The notes beneath the pieces were generated by a model, which searched no databases, was not told where the DNA came from, and saw only the letters and a program-made list of their open reading frames with translations. A stretch of 47,500 bases of DNA, taken from the NCBI GenBank assembly GCA_963575745.1, contig CAUYUJ010003991.1, forward strand, positions 276,488 to 323,987. Direction: 5' to 3'. This DNA is from Prorocentrum cordatum. Lineage: Eukaryota; Sar; Dinophyceae; Prorocentrales; Prorocentraceae. Positions 31,270-42,377 of the stretch are shown here, in pieces. The translations under genes and the position numbers were made by a program. Every line of letters starts with the position of its first letter. The stretch's first letter is position 1.

Positions 31270-32740
31270 CTTGTTTATTTGTTCCCAACCATCCTGAGGT
31301 GTTGGGTCCTCGCTTTGGAGAGACAGCGGCCCCAAATTCATCCTCCCGCTGCCCCCCTCCCTCCTCCCATCTCTGCCTCTGCCCCCCGCACCAATTACAT
31401 CGTTTCGTGGCCCCATAGGGAGCTCCAAGGCCCCATTGGCAGCGCCTGCATGCAGTTCCACTTCCATCTCGGTGCACCCACCCCTCATTCGTTTCGTGGC
31501 CACATAGGGAGCTCCAACGAAGGCCCCAGTGGCAGCGCCCGCATGCTGTTCCACCCTCCATGCCAGCACACCCCTCACGAGCTCCGTAGTCCCATAGGGA
31601 GCTCCACCAAGGTCCCAGTGGCAGCGCCCGCATGCGGTTCAACCCTCTATTTCGGCACACCCCTCACACGTTGTGTGGCCCCATAGGGAGCCCCAACGAA
31701 AGCCCCAGTGGCAGCGCCCGCATGCGGTTCCACCCTCCATTCCGGCACACCCCTCACACGTTGTGTGTCCCCGTAGGAATCTCCACCGAAGGCCCCAGTG
31801 GCAGCGCCCGCGTGCAGTTCCACTTTCATTTCGGTGCACACCTCACACGTTTCGTGGCCCCATACGAGGCTCCACCGAAGGCCCCAGTGGCAGCGCCCGC
31901 ATGCAGTTCCACCCCCAGTCCGGCACAACCATTTAAACGCTTCGTGGGCTCATTGGTTGTTCCACCTAAGGCCCCAGTGGCAGCGCCCGCATACCCCTCA
32001 CACGTGCCGTAGCCCCATAGGGATCTCCACTTCAGGCCCCAGTGGCAGCGCCCGCATGCGGTTTCACTCCAACTGTCGGCACACCCCTCACACGTTTCGT
32101 GGCCCTGTAGGGAGCTCCGCCGCATGCTCTAGTGGCAGCGCCTGCGGTTCCACTTTTTTGTACTTCCGCGAACCCCTCACACGATTCGTGGCCCCATGGG
32201 GAGCTCCACCTAAGGCCCCAATGGCAGCGCCCGCATGGCCGTCCCGCCACGTCTTCACACGCTTCGTGGCCCCATAAGAAGATCGACCGACGGCAATATT
32301 AACAACGACGGTACTCACAATTGCATGTGGTTGGGCCCGTCGCCAGCCGAACATTTCCCAACCGTCCTGTGGTGTTGTGTCCTCGCTTTGAATGGACAGT
32401 GTCCCGCGTCACTCACTCCTTCCTCCTCCCCCTCCTCCCTTATCCGATTCCTTGCACCCCTCACAAATTTCGTGGCCCCATGGGGAGCTCCGCCGAAGGC
32501 CCCAGTGGCTGGGTTCGCACGCGGTTCCATTCCAATTTCGGCACACCGCTCACACGTTGTGTGGCCCCATATTGAGCTCCGCCGAAGGCTCGAGTGGCAG
32601 GGTTCGCATGCTGTCTCACCCCAATTCGGCACACCCGTCACACGTGTCGTGGCCCCATACAGAGCGCCACCGAAGACGACACTCACACCTGCGGCATGCA
32701 CAGCTGCATATGGCTGAGTCCTTCGCCAGGCGAACCTTTT
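31270..32740 (+). repeat. 90-bp minisatellite with a duplicated spacer
   Basis: GGCAGCGCC recurs at 31438, 31531, 31620, 31710, 31800, 31889, 31979, 32044, 32134 and 32223 (period 89-93, one 65-base unit). After a break the decayed units continue to about 32660. Each unit has a GTGGCCCCATAGGGAGCTCC block, an AGGCCCCAGTGGCAGCGCC block and CACCCCTCACACG. A separate segment is present twice, at about 31275 (CAACCATCCTGAGGTGTTGG) and 32357 (CAACCGTCCTGTGGTGTTGT). CGCCAGCCGAACATTT/CGCCAGGCGAACCTTT is also duplicated (32341 and 32724). Confidence 0.92.
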
Positions 32741-32894
32741 GGGAAACAAGCTGTTTCCACGCCGACGTCGCCGATGCATCGACGATGCATCGGCAATTCG
32801 GCACGATCCTCCGACCCCATCTACTCGGACCCCACCTGGGAGGCTTCCAAAGGCATCGAGGTAAGAAGGAGCGCGTTCTGTGGACGCTGGGAGG

Positions 32895-33020
32895 CGGGGG
32901 GGGTCTCGAACCAGGGGGGGTTGAACCCCTCCCTTAATTGCAAAGGGGGTGGGGGGTTCGAACTGGGCCCCCCCCTCCAGGAGCCAGAGGGGGGCCCCCC
33001 CTTCCGGGAAGGGGGAGGCG
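32895..33020. repeat. poly-G/poly-C segment with T-loop-like words
   Basis: GTCTCGAACC, GGGTTCGAACTGGG and long G or C runs. The GGTTCGAA words resemble a tRNA T-arm (pol III box B), but no cloverleaf surrounds them. A similar segment occurs at 33590-33720. Confidence 0.4.
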
Positions 33021-33084
33021 CTGCGCCAGCGCCATCGGGCAGCGACGACGACGACGACGACGATCGAGCCGAAGCAGAATGCTA

Positions 33085-33580
33085 GTAAATTTCGTTCGAG
33101 CCAGAGTAGGATTCTTTTAAAGCTGGATTGAGGCTGCTAGGATTAAATTCGATTTGGATCCAGACCTGGTAGGATGATACGGAAGCTGGGGCAAGCCCCA
33201 GTAGGATTCAATCAGAGCTGGACCGAGCCCTCGTAGGATCCAGCCAGAGCTGGACCGAGAGTTACTAGGATGCGATTAAAGTTGGATCGAGCCTTAGCAA
33301 GATTATATTTCAGCTGGATCCAGCGATCTTCGGATTCTATTAGAGTTGGACCGGGCCCTACTAAGGCGTTCTTAATGTTGGACCGACCCCTCGTAGGATT
33401 GTATCCGATTTGCGTCGAGCCCTGGTAGGATTCAAGTAGAGCTGGATCCAGCCTTAGAACGGGGAAGAGCCCGAGTAGGATACGATGAAAATTCGACCGA
33501 ACATTCGTAGGATTGAGTTTCAGCTGGAATCAGCTATAAGAAGATCCGCTTGGAACTCGATCGAACTATACTTGGATTCT
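33085..33580 (+). repeat. degenerate ~45-bp tandem repeat
   Basis: About eleven units of GTAGGATT plus a variable part plus AGAGCTGGACCGAGCCCT. Homology decays towards both ends. Confidence 0.8.
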
Positions 33581-33589
33581 ATGAGGGGG

Positions 33590-34712
33590 ATGGGAGGGGA
33601 GCGGTTCGAACCCTTCGCTCCATGGCAAGCCCCCCCCGGTTCGAATCCCGCCCCCCCCCCCCGCTTGTAGGGGGAGGGGTTAGGGAGGCTGGTGTCCAGG
33701 GCCCCCCCTGGTTTACCAGGCGCGCCAAATGTCTAGGAGGGGGGGGGGACGGCTTCGACGCGTTCACAGATTGTTTCCAAGCATGCGTCCACGAAGCGAG
33801 TTCTTTCCGAGATAAGGACCAGACGGATTCGGAAGAGGCTCGTTGTCCCTTGCAATAGGATCCTGCCGTGTCGACGCGACGGCGACCCCAGCGCGGGCGT
33901 TCGAGGTTGAAAGCCGCCAGTGGCCCAGAATTGGCCGGTAACGAACGATCTGCGCTATCGGGAAGGCGCGATGGCTCAAGGTTGAACGATCCACGCGGCG
34001 TCAGAAATCAATGCTTCTGGCGTCGTTACGACACGACCTTGCCGTAAGACCTTCCATGGCTGCTCCTCCAACGCTCCTCGTGCACCCAAGCGCCTCCTGG
34101 GAGAGCTAGAGAAGGGCTCCGTTTTCTGTTCAGCGTGTCTTGTGGTAGCAGCTTGACTGTATGCAATGGCCAGGCCCAGTTCGTGCCTAGACTCGCGGAG
34201 GCCATCCGCAAACCCCTCCGCCCCCTCACCCCCCATTCTCTTCCTGCCCCCCTCCTTCCCACCTCTCCGTGCACTCCGTAGGGGTTCTGGCTCAAAATGA
34301 AGACACAGGGCCATAGCGGCTTCAGTTTCTGCGCAGCCGCTTGGCTGACTCGAAGTCCATGCGGGGTACCCTTCATATCACCATCTGCGTGGCGACAGTG
34401 TGGATGTCTTGCCCGCACCCCCTTCTGCCGCCTCTTCAGCTCCCCAGTGCCCGCGGGTCGCTGCCTAGCCACGGCTGCGTCCTTTTTGTGCCTTTTTTCC
34501 CCCGCTCGACCCTAGTGGTGGGAAGCGTGCCGTACCGAAAGCGCGTCCCTTTGTGCATCGCCATCAGGGCAGGTACAGGAAGGGCCTCGCCTTGAGGGCC
34601 GACGGACTTGACATCTCTTCTCCGGCGGTCGGCCGGAAGAAGGCGGCGGAAGTAAAACGATGGCGTTTCTGTCCTCTTTGTCCTCTGTTTTCCCCCCTCT
34701 ATGTGTCTGTCA
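33590..34712. other. no recognised gene
   Basis: The start repeats the T-loop-like words GGTTCGAACCC (about 33604) and GGTTCGAATCCCGCC (about 33639) with poly-C/G runs. The remainder to the Copia remnant is unassigned; C/T-rich patches lie at about 34215-34275 and 34420-34510. Confidence 0.4.
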
Positions 34713-34747
34713 TAGCCTTTTAGGCTTTAGGCCCGCCATGGGCGGGC
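34713..34747. other. two adjacent hairpins before the Copia gag
   Basis: AGCCTTTTAGGCT (34713-34725) and GCCCGCCATGGGCGGGC (34731-34747) are both perfect inverted repeats, about 45 bp before the gag ATG at 34791. They may be an element leader structure; no LTR was identified. Confidence 0.5.
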
Positions 34748-34790
34748 AAAGGTGATTCATGCTCGTTCGGGTGCTCCGCTGCAAAGAAAC

Positions 34791-36067
34791 ATGTCCACCC
34801 CCCCTGTGGCCACCGATTTAAATGGTAGCCGGAGCGTGGGCCACCAGCAGGGGCAGGCAATGTATCGAGAAGGGAACGTCTCGGCGACAACACCAGGCAC
34901 GTTCACAGCGTCAGTAGAAGAGGGAGAACAACCAGGATATCAGGAGACAGGTGCAGGAACCGTCCAGGTAGAAGACGAATAAGACCCGAATGATTGGAGT
35001 GACTTCAGCTGGCAAGATCGAAACCGGTGGTGGTCAGAGTGGTGGTCCTGGGTTCAGGACTGGAGCCGTTCGTCGGACTGGGGTGCAACCTGGAAGCCGA
35101 CACCAGAGAGGAGCAGATATTTCTCCAGACCGCTGCCGTTTTCAGGACTTGAAAATTTGGAAGCTTATCTGCATGACTTGACCTCCACAACAAAGAGAGC
35201 AGGATTTCCAACCGAGACTCAGGCCCCGAAGATTCTGGAAGGCTATCCGATAGAGTTGTACGGGGAGTTTCGCGGTATCCGGAGACAGCTTGACCAGGAC
35301 AACGGAGTCGAGATCATGATCACGCATCTGAGGTTTCTGAACGGAAAACGTCTTGGAGATCGAGAGAGAGAGAGGGAGAAGCTCAGAACGCTGCACTATT
35401 CGATTATGGCATCAAGCGTGGAGAGACTCTAACGGAATTCGTGCTGTGAAGGGGCTATCAGATCGCTCAGGCGGAGACCTTTGGTTTGAGCTTGCCAGAT
35501 GATGTGCGAGCTCGATTTTACGAGGAAGGGCCACAGCTTTCGGGACAGATGAAGTTCAACCTGAGGTTGATGGCTGGAGACTCGACGTGTCAGGCGGTGC
35601 GCAGGGCACTACTGCAGCTCCACGCGACGGACAACATAATAGTGCCGAAGGTTTTGGCAGGATCTAATCGGAAGAGTTTCGCCGTCGTCGAGGAGACCCA
35701 TGAGTCGGACGAGGAAGAGCTGGACATCTACTAGATTTCGTTCACTACCGAGGAAGTTGCTACCTTTCTCACGTCTCTTGAGGCTCAGGACGCTTACGAT
35801 GATGAGGGTTTTCGAGTCTACGCCGAGATGGCCGATGCCAAGCGACGGTTGTGGAAGGAGGCGCGGCAGTTGAAAGCAGCTAGGAAAGTCGTCGGAGACT
35901 TCTTCGACATTAAGCGGGCCTCCTCGTCGAGCCAAGCAGGACTCCGAAAGGCTTCAAAGTCAGATCTGAAGAAGAGAACGAGATGCACGAACTGTGGTGA
36001 ACGAGGGGCATTGGGGGGGGGGCTGCAAGAAGCCGCGCCTCTCCAAGGAGGACAGATTGAAGTCTGA
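34791..36067 (+). pseudogene. Copia-like Gag with split CCHC zinc knuckle
   Basis: Starts at ATG 34791 (MSTPPVATDLNGSRSV). TAA at 34980-34982 interrupts the frame, after which the same frame continues through a Trp-rich segment (SDFSWQDRNRWWSEWWSWVQ) and SRPLPFSGLENLEAYL. It then shifts near 35375 to the frame of GIKRGETLTEFVL (TGA at 35447) and SLPDDVRARFYEEGPQLSGQ (TAG at 35732). The C-terminus carries CTNCGERG followed, one frame over, by HWGGGCKK: together a CX2CX4HX4C knuckle broken by one extra G in the run at about 36004-36007. Trp-rich Gag is known from dinoflagellate Copia elements (recalled, not searched). Confidence 0.7.
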
Positions 36068-36761
36068 GCGAGCCGCGGGACAGTCAAGCATGCCAGCCAC
36101 CGAGAGTTTCTTTTTCTCGTTTGACTCCTCCAAAACGGCCGCTCTATCCTGGGCTACTTTTCTGGAAGAAATTTCAGAAGATTCCATGGGCTTCAGCGCG
36201 TTCAATTTGCGGGACATGGAGGATCAAGCTCTGGTGGACACGGCAGCAGCTCAGGCCCTCGTCGGCGAGCCAGACCGGGAGACCATGCAGAAGGCCTTTG
36301 CCGATCAGGGGTACTTGATTCACGTCTCGCATGAGGGCTGTCTTCCCTGTGCGAATGGCGTGGGGGGAAAGATCCGGCCACCGGCCAAGGCCCTGGTCCC
36401 TCTCTCGTTTCGCAAGTGCGGGATTATCGAGTTCTTGGTGTCGCCGCATTCTTGTCCACCGCCGTCGCCCACAGGCGTCCTGGATTTCCTGGGGGCGGTC
36501 AATGATATGGAGAGCAACGCGGTTCGTTTTGGCCAGGTCTCTCGGGTGATCCAGATTGCGAGACTACCCTTAGGACGTCGACCTATCGGTCTGATCGGCA
36601 TGCCGGCTCAGGAATTCAAGTTGGGCGACTGTCTGGCCGCTAGATTCCCCAGTTTTGTCAAGGAAGAGAAGCCCCCGGCAACGTCAGGCGACTCGGGGGA
36701 TTATTGGGAGGTGTTTGAGGACCGGATTCGCCTGCATCGCGCCCGTCCTCGTCGAGATTAG
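36008..36761 (+). pseudogene. Copia-like aspartic protease region
   Basis: Continuous frame from the knuckle's last Cys to TAG/stop at 36761. ALVDTAAAQALVGEPD (about 36224) sits where retropepsins have (I/L)xDTGA; here it is DTAA, so the active-site Gly is replaced. Downstream, VGGKIRPPAKALVPLSF, GVLDFLGAVNDMESNAVRFG and LPLGRRPIGLIG match the layout of Copia protease domains (flap, then ILG/LDLG-type helix). Whether the substitution alone inactivates it is unknown; the disrupted Gag makes it moot. Confidence 0.65.
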
Positions 36762-37370
36762 GTCGACCAAGTGGTTTCCGAGGGGGCTCCGGTGACTCCA
36801 GAGCAGATGGGAACCGCCCGAGTCGCATGCTGCAAGTCGGGGCCAGAAATATTTATCTGTCACTGGTCGTTTGGGTTTTCGAGCGCAGACGCTTAATTGA
36901 ATGATTGCACGGCGCGCGCTTCGTTTCGCTGCCTGCTGCCTCCTGGGAACGCGTAAACCAAGCGAGCGCGGCCATCGTAAGATGCTGCTGGGCTCCGCGA
37001 GAACGACACGCGCGCTGTACATGCATTTTTTATTAACTCGTGGAAAACGACGCGATGCGCGATGCATCGGCCCTTCGGTTGGCTCGAGCGGCCCCCGAAC
37101 AGACATTGGGGCCGCATGTGCCTATATAGCCTCGGTTTGATCCCGTTCAATCAGCGCGCGTTTCAAGGCTGCCCGGCAATGTCGACGGGAATCTCCATGA
37201 CCAAACGAATCTGTGCACCGTTAATCTCCGCAGGCCTCAGGCGCGGGAGTGCGCGCGCCGCGCCGCAGATCGGTGCGCGCGCTCAAGCGAGGGCGCGGCC
37301 CTGCGTCGATCGGCCCGCCGCCTCGAGGCGCGCGCGGCGTCCGCCCCTGGAACCCCCGCCAGGCCGGATC
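36762..37370. other. no recognised gene
   Basis: No repeat or family recognised. Confidence 0.4.
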
Positions 37371-37431
37371 GGTGAAATGAAAGATTTTGTTGTTTTGGGC
37401 GGACCAAAACCGCGAAATCTTTCATTTCACC
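37371..37431. repeat. near-perfect 61-bp hairpin
   Basis: GGTGAAATGAAAGATTT (37371-37387) and its exact complement AAATCTTTCATTTCACC (37415-37431) form 17 uninterrupted pairs. Inside, GTTTTGG and CCAAAAC continue the stem after a few mismatches, leaving a loop of about five bases (GCGGA). The two arms could also be the ends of a tiny foldback transposon; no flanking target duplication was seen. Confidence 0.93.
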
Positions 37432-38250
37432 GGTCGCGGGTCTGGGTTGCGCCCCTGTCCGGGGCGGATGCGAGTGGTTCTTTGCGTGCTTCTGCCGGGG
37501 GCTCGCTCATGGGCGTATCGGGCCTCTCCTGGGGCCTGTCGCGCTCTTCCTCGGGTTATCCGACTGGCTCTCCCGAGGCCCCCGTGGAGCTATTGGGCCC
37601 GCTTGCGTCGATGTGGAAGCTCGTGGAGACGTCTCGGCGACGGATTGGGGATCTGGGTTTCACCGGACGCCCAGGGTCGTCTCTCGGCGCGTTCAGGCCG
37701 ACGTGGAACCCCTCGCGATCCCCGGCCGCCCAGAGAGCGCCATTGGCGCCTGAAGGGTTTCCTTCTGGCGGCGGGACATGGTGTCCAATTGTCGTGCGAC
37801 GCAGTGTTGGGCGCTCCTTCAAATCGCAAGCTCGGTCGATTCGCACAATTGGCGTCGCGTCGCGAAGATGTCGGCCTCATCGCGATCAGCGACCATGTGG
37901 GCATGAGGCCCAGTAAATAAAACAAATACAGGCCGACCAGTGAAACATAATCATTTCTGGCCCCTAGCAAGTTCCGACCTCTAGGCCAGCCCTTTGTTTG
38001 CCCGTCCGTGGCACGAGTAAGAGTTTTGCGGCCAGGGTTGCTTCGTCGGCGATGGCTGGACGCATCTCTTGTTGATTGTTGCTCGCAGCGGCGTATCAAT
38101 ACCTCGAGACCTGACTGCGGCCAATCAGCCGGCGCTTTGCGCGGGCCTATCCTGTCGTCCTTGCCGAGGCGTCGGCACCGCGATGCTTCGGTCAGCGTAG
38201 CCCGCCCCTTCGAATGCATCCCATTCGTTTTTCGCTGCGCGGCGAGTCTT
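37432..38250. other. no recognised gene
   Basis: GC-rich; several overlapping open frames on both strands, none recognisable. Confidence 0.4.
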
Positions 38251-38253
38251 TTC

Positions 38254-38408
38254 CACACACACCACATACACACACACGCACACGCACACGCACACGCACA
38301 CACACACACACCCACACACACGCACACACACGCACGCACACACGCACACACACACACGCACACATACACACACGCACACACACACATTCACACATTCACA
38401 CACACACA

Positions 38409-38493
<85 letters not shown>

Positions 38494-38563
38494 ACGCACA
38501 CGCACACGCACACGCACACGCACACGCACACACACGCACACGCACACACACACACACACACCC
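38254..38563 (+). repeat. (CA)n microsatellite, about 310 bp
   Basis: CA dinucleotides with CG and ATT interruptions; the block at about 38483-38530 is (CACACG)n. Confidence 0.97.
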
Positions 38564-39643
38564 GTCGTCTTTTGTTCCTCCAGCTCAGACATTCGACGGT
38601 ATGATTTTGCCACGTGCGCTCCCAGAGGTCCAGACCCTTTTCCCGGGGCCAGCTTTTTGCCCCGGGTCCACTGTTGGTGATCCGGGGCCCGGTAACAGGC
38701 TTGGGAGGCCGAAATCGAGGAAAACGCCCATATTAACAATAATCAGGTCGTCAGAGAATTTGGGGATGTCACCCTCTTTCTCCTTGCGGCGAGTCCGCTC
38801 CCCGCCGACTCGCCAGGCAGCCCGCTTGCAGGTGCCGTGCTCGACCCCGGCGCTCCGAGCCCACCCTCTCGGGACGCGTGCGGGCTGGAGCCCCGCCTGC
38901 CTTTGTCGCCGGGGCACCTCGCGCGCCCCTCCTCGGAGGGCGCCACGCCGCGCCCGCGCCAACCATAGCTGTTCTGCACGCCGCTCCGTCCAATGCGGCG
39001 GCGGCGGCCCGGAGGGCGCGTCTGCCAGCTCTCGCCCTCCTCTGCCCTTGCCGTCCCACGGCCGCTGCCACTGGCATGACTCGGTGGCCCGCGAGGGGCG
39101 GGGGGCGCGCGTCCCTCCTCTTTCTCCCTCGTCTCCTAATCTCTGCAGTGCGTCTTGGCCTTGCGCACGCACGGCTTGGGACCCTGGCTGCCCGAAGGCA
39201 GCCGGGGGCGGCCAGCACGGATCAGTTTCCCTTGTCCTAGTTCAGGGTCGTGGGTAGGCTAGGGTCGGGGTGGATCAAGGTCTGGGTCGCTTCTGCCTTG
39301 TCTTTCTCCAGCTCGGATCTTGCTGCGGCGAGCTCCTCGCACGCTGGTGGTCAGAATGAGATTGCTGCCGTTTCTGGGGACTCCGTCGTCGCTGCTGCAA
39401 CAGCCAGCGAGCACGGCCTGGTTGTGGTGAGACATTGTTGATACGCTGGGCACCTCCTCCGCCCACCCTATCCTGCGAAGGATCGCTTCCCTCCTCCTTC
39501 TCCTCTCCCCCATGTTGTGTTGTCTGTCCCCCTCTTCCCCGCCCTCCCTTCCCCCTTCTCCCCCTTATCCCGCATCTCCTCTCATATTCCCTCCGATCCT
39601 ATTCCTCCTACCCCTCACCCCACCCCCCTCTGCTAGCCCGCAG
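38564..39643 (+). other. GC-rich DNA ending in a polypyrimidine tract
   Basis: No family is recognised between 38564 and 39470. From about 39480 to 39643 the plus strand is strongly C/T-rich and ends in TGCTAGCCCGCAG. Confidence 0.4.
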
Positions 39644-39776
39644 CGAATCGCGAGTTCCGTCGGCCCGAGTCGGAGAAGCTCAAGCGCTCCGACCAACGGC
39701 TGCAGCAGCTCGAGCAGAAGCATGTGGACGACAAAGCGAAGATCAAGGCCCCCTTGGCTTCGAGGAGCGATGATCA
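39644..39776 (+). CDS. candidate coiled-coil exon after polypyrimidine tract
   Basis: After CCCGCAG the plus strand reads NREFRRPESEKLKRSDQRLQ, then QLEQKHVDDKAKIKAPLASR, a strongly charged helix with heptad-spaced Leu. The same frame has a stop (TAG 39634) just upstream, as expected if intron ends here. Downstream, a purine tract starts at about 39778; the donor is unclear. This is the best-supported of the coiled-coil exon candidates, but no family is recognised. Confidence 0.45.
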
Positions 39777-39777
39777 A

Positions 39778-40250
39778 AGACGGAGAAGGAGGAGGAGGAG
39801 GAGTAGGAGGAGGAGGATGAGACTACAACGGAGGAGGAGGATGAGGAGAATGAGGAGGAGGAGGAGGAAGAGGGTATAGGAAGAGGAAGTGAGGAGTAGG
39901 GGGAGATGGAGGAGGAACATGATAAGTAGAAGAAGTGGGAGGATGAGATGGATAGAGAGGAGGGAGGGGGGATGAGGATGATGATGACGATGATGATGAC
40001 GATGATGATGATGATGATGACGATGATGATGATGATGATGAGGAGGAGGAGGAGGAGGAGGAGTAGGAGGAGAAGGACAATTGGATGGATGATAACGGAT
40101 GGAACATAGGCGGAGGATAAGGACGAGGGATGAGGCATGACGAGCAGAAGGAGGAGGAGGAGGAGGTGGAGCGACGTGGAGAAGCAAGGAGCCAGGGAAG
40201 GAGAAGGTGGAGAAGGACGTGCAGCAGACGTGGGTGGGGAGGTGGGGTGG
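39778..40250 (+). repeat. purine tract (GGA)n with (GAT)n
   Basis: GGAGGA blocks at 39780-39900 and 40140-40240, and GATGAT/GACGAT at about 39970-40040. Confidence 0.92.
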
Positions 40251-40545
40251 AGGAGATAATGTCGATGACGATGACGATGTTTATGGAATGCCGGGCGCAG
40301 CTTGCACTCATGGCACTCATGGCATTCATGGCTATGGTATCCAGCTCGCCCAGCGCGTCGGTGAAACTCATCATCACCATCATTCGCAGTATCATCACCA
40401 TCACCATCACTGCCATCATATTTTTCACCGCAGTCGCAGTCGTCGTCGTCGTCGCCGTCGTCGTGGTCGTCGTCGTGATCGTCGTCGTGGTCGTCGTCGT
40501 CGTGATCGTCGTCGACGTCGTCGTCGTCATCATCATCACCACCAG
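40251..40545 (+). repeat. low-complexity CAT/GGCATTCATGGC and (GTC)n
   Basis: CATCATCACC words at about 40365-40425, then GTCGTC triplets at about 40438-40535. Confidence 0.85.
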
Positions 40546-41640
40546 GCCGCCGCGAGGCCGCCGCGAGATCAGGTCTTTGAGGCGCAGCGGCCTCTCGGGA
40601 CGCGCCCCCACCGTCCGAGGCTCTCGGCAGGGTTTGTCGCCATGTCGGCGCTGCGAGGGGGATCGGAGCCGCAGGCCTCTGTGCCCCGGCTGCGGCTGTA
40701 TGCATGCGGGCCCACCAGCATGACGATGCAGAAGGCGAGCACCCAGTCTGTTGACACCCCTTGCGGCCTTCGGCAGATGCATTACGCGCCCTCCTGGAGG
40801 AGGCTAACCATGTATTGGGACACTATCCCAGAGACTTGCGTCCACATCGACGGAAGCCAGCAGTCAGACGGACTCTTTCAACCTCCTGAACTTCGTCGGT
40901 GGCCTCGGCGCCGGCGCCAACGCCAGCTTCGAGACGGCGGCGCCGCGGCCTCGCCAACGGCCTCGCCATTGGCTTCGCCGACGAGTTCGCCGACGGCGCC
41001 GACCGCCGCGGCCACCCAGGTGCTCGCCGCCCGCGGGAGGGGCAAGGTCACCCAGAGCTCCTTGGCCGCGCGAGAGGCCGCCGCCGACGGCCGCGGCCCC
41101 GAGACGGCCACTGGCGCCGCGGCGCGAGCGCAGCAGGGGCGCGCTCCTCCCGCCGCCGACGCCCGAGGCGGCTGTCGCGCTTGGCCCCGCGATCGCGAAG
41201 CCTGGGTCCTGGCGCCAGAACGCGGGAGGCCGCCGCGGGGGTTCCGCGACCCCGGCGCGCGAGGGGCAGCTAGGGGATTGCCGCGCGCGGTCAGACCACG
41301 CCGCGGGCGCGGGGGGCACCCAGACCGCGCTCGCCGACAACGTGGGCGGACCGCGGCCCCGCCGACAGCGTCGCTGGCAGTTTCGCCGACAGCTTCGCCG
41401 ACAGCTCCGCCGACAGACGCGCCGACGGTTGACGCCCGCAGGCCGCGAGAGAGCTGGGGCAGGGGGCGATCTACGAAGTCATCAGTTCATCCGGCAACCC
41501 CCCCCCCCGGTGAAATGACAACGCAACCAGCACCCGGAAGCGTTATCCTGGCAGCCCGGCACTTGGCCGTGTCTTCGCAATCATCTGGTGCCCGCAGCAA
41601 GCCTCGAAAGTGGCGAGAAGAAGGAACCCGAGGAGTTGGA
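40546..41640 (+). other. GC-rich unique region, possible exons
   Basis: A CGGCAG site at 40778 precedes a frame reading DALRALLEEANHVLGHYPRD (40779-40870), a possible exon. Between about 40960 and 41430 one plus frame contains SPTASPLASPTSSPTAPT and SPTASPTAPPTDAPT, Ser/Thr/Pro linker-like repeats. The minus strand is also open through much of the same DNA, so coding direction is undecided. Confidence 0.3.
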
Positions 41641-41779
41641 AAAAGATGATGATGACGAGCAGGAGGAGGAGGAGGGGGGTGGAGGATGAGGAGGAATAAT
41701 ACGATTAGTGCTTCTATTTTGCATTTCCACCGGTAAGCTGCGGGCGGGACTTGATAGTATTCAATCAGTTTGCTAACTC

Positions 41780-41837
<58 letters not shown>

Positions 41838-41867
41838 CACCACCACCACCACCACCACCACCACCAC

Positions 41868-41944
<77 letters not shown>

Positions 41945-42054
41945 CACCACCACCACCACCACCACCACCACACCACCACCACCACCACCACCACCACCAC
42001 ACCACCACCACCACCACCACCACCACCACCACCACCACCACCACCACCACCACC

Positions 42055-42126
<72 letters not shown>

Positions 42127-42190
42127 CACTACCACCACCACCACACACCACCACCACCACACCACCACCACCACCACCACCACCACCACC

Positions 42191-42225
<35 letters not shown>

Positions 42226-42312
42226 ACCACCACCACCACCACCACCACCACCACCACCACCACTACCACTACTATTTCTACTACTGTTACCAATATTACT
42301 ACTACTACAACA

Positions 42313-42377
<65 letters not shown>

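Larger units (their letters stand above)
34713..36761 (+). mobile_element. Copia-like retrotransposon remnant (gag and protease only)
   Basis: Gag, zinc knuckle and a retropepsin-like region are collinear, but no integrase, reverse transcriptase or RNase H follows: after 36761 the sequence is unrelated. No LTRs or target duplications are visible, so boundaries are set by coding only. At least three stops and two frameshifts show it is dead. Confidence 0.72.

Noticed and set aside
33600-33660. tRNA gene
   Set aside because: Only the T-arm-like words are present; acceptor, D-arm and anticodon stems cannot be drawn.
40864-41340. Minus-strand 158-residue protein
   Set aside because: Ala/Gly/Arg-rich frame opposite an equally open plus frame; direction cannot be decided.
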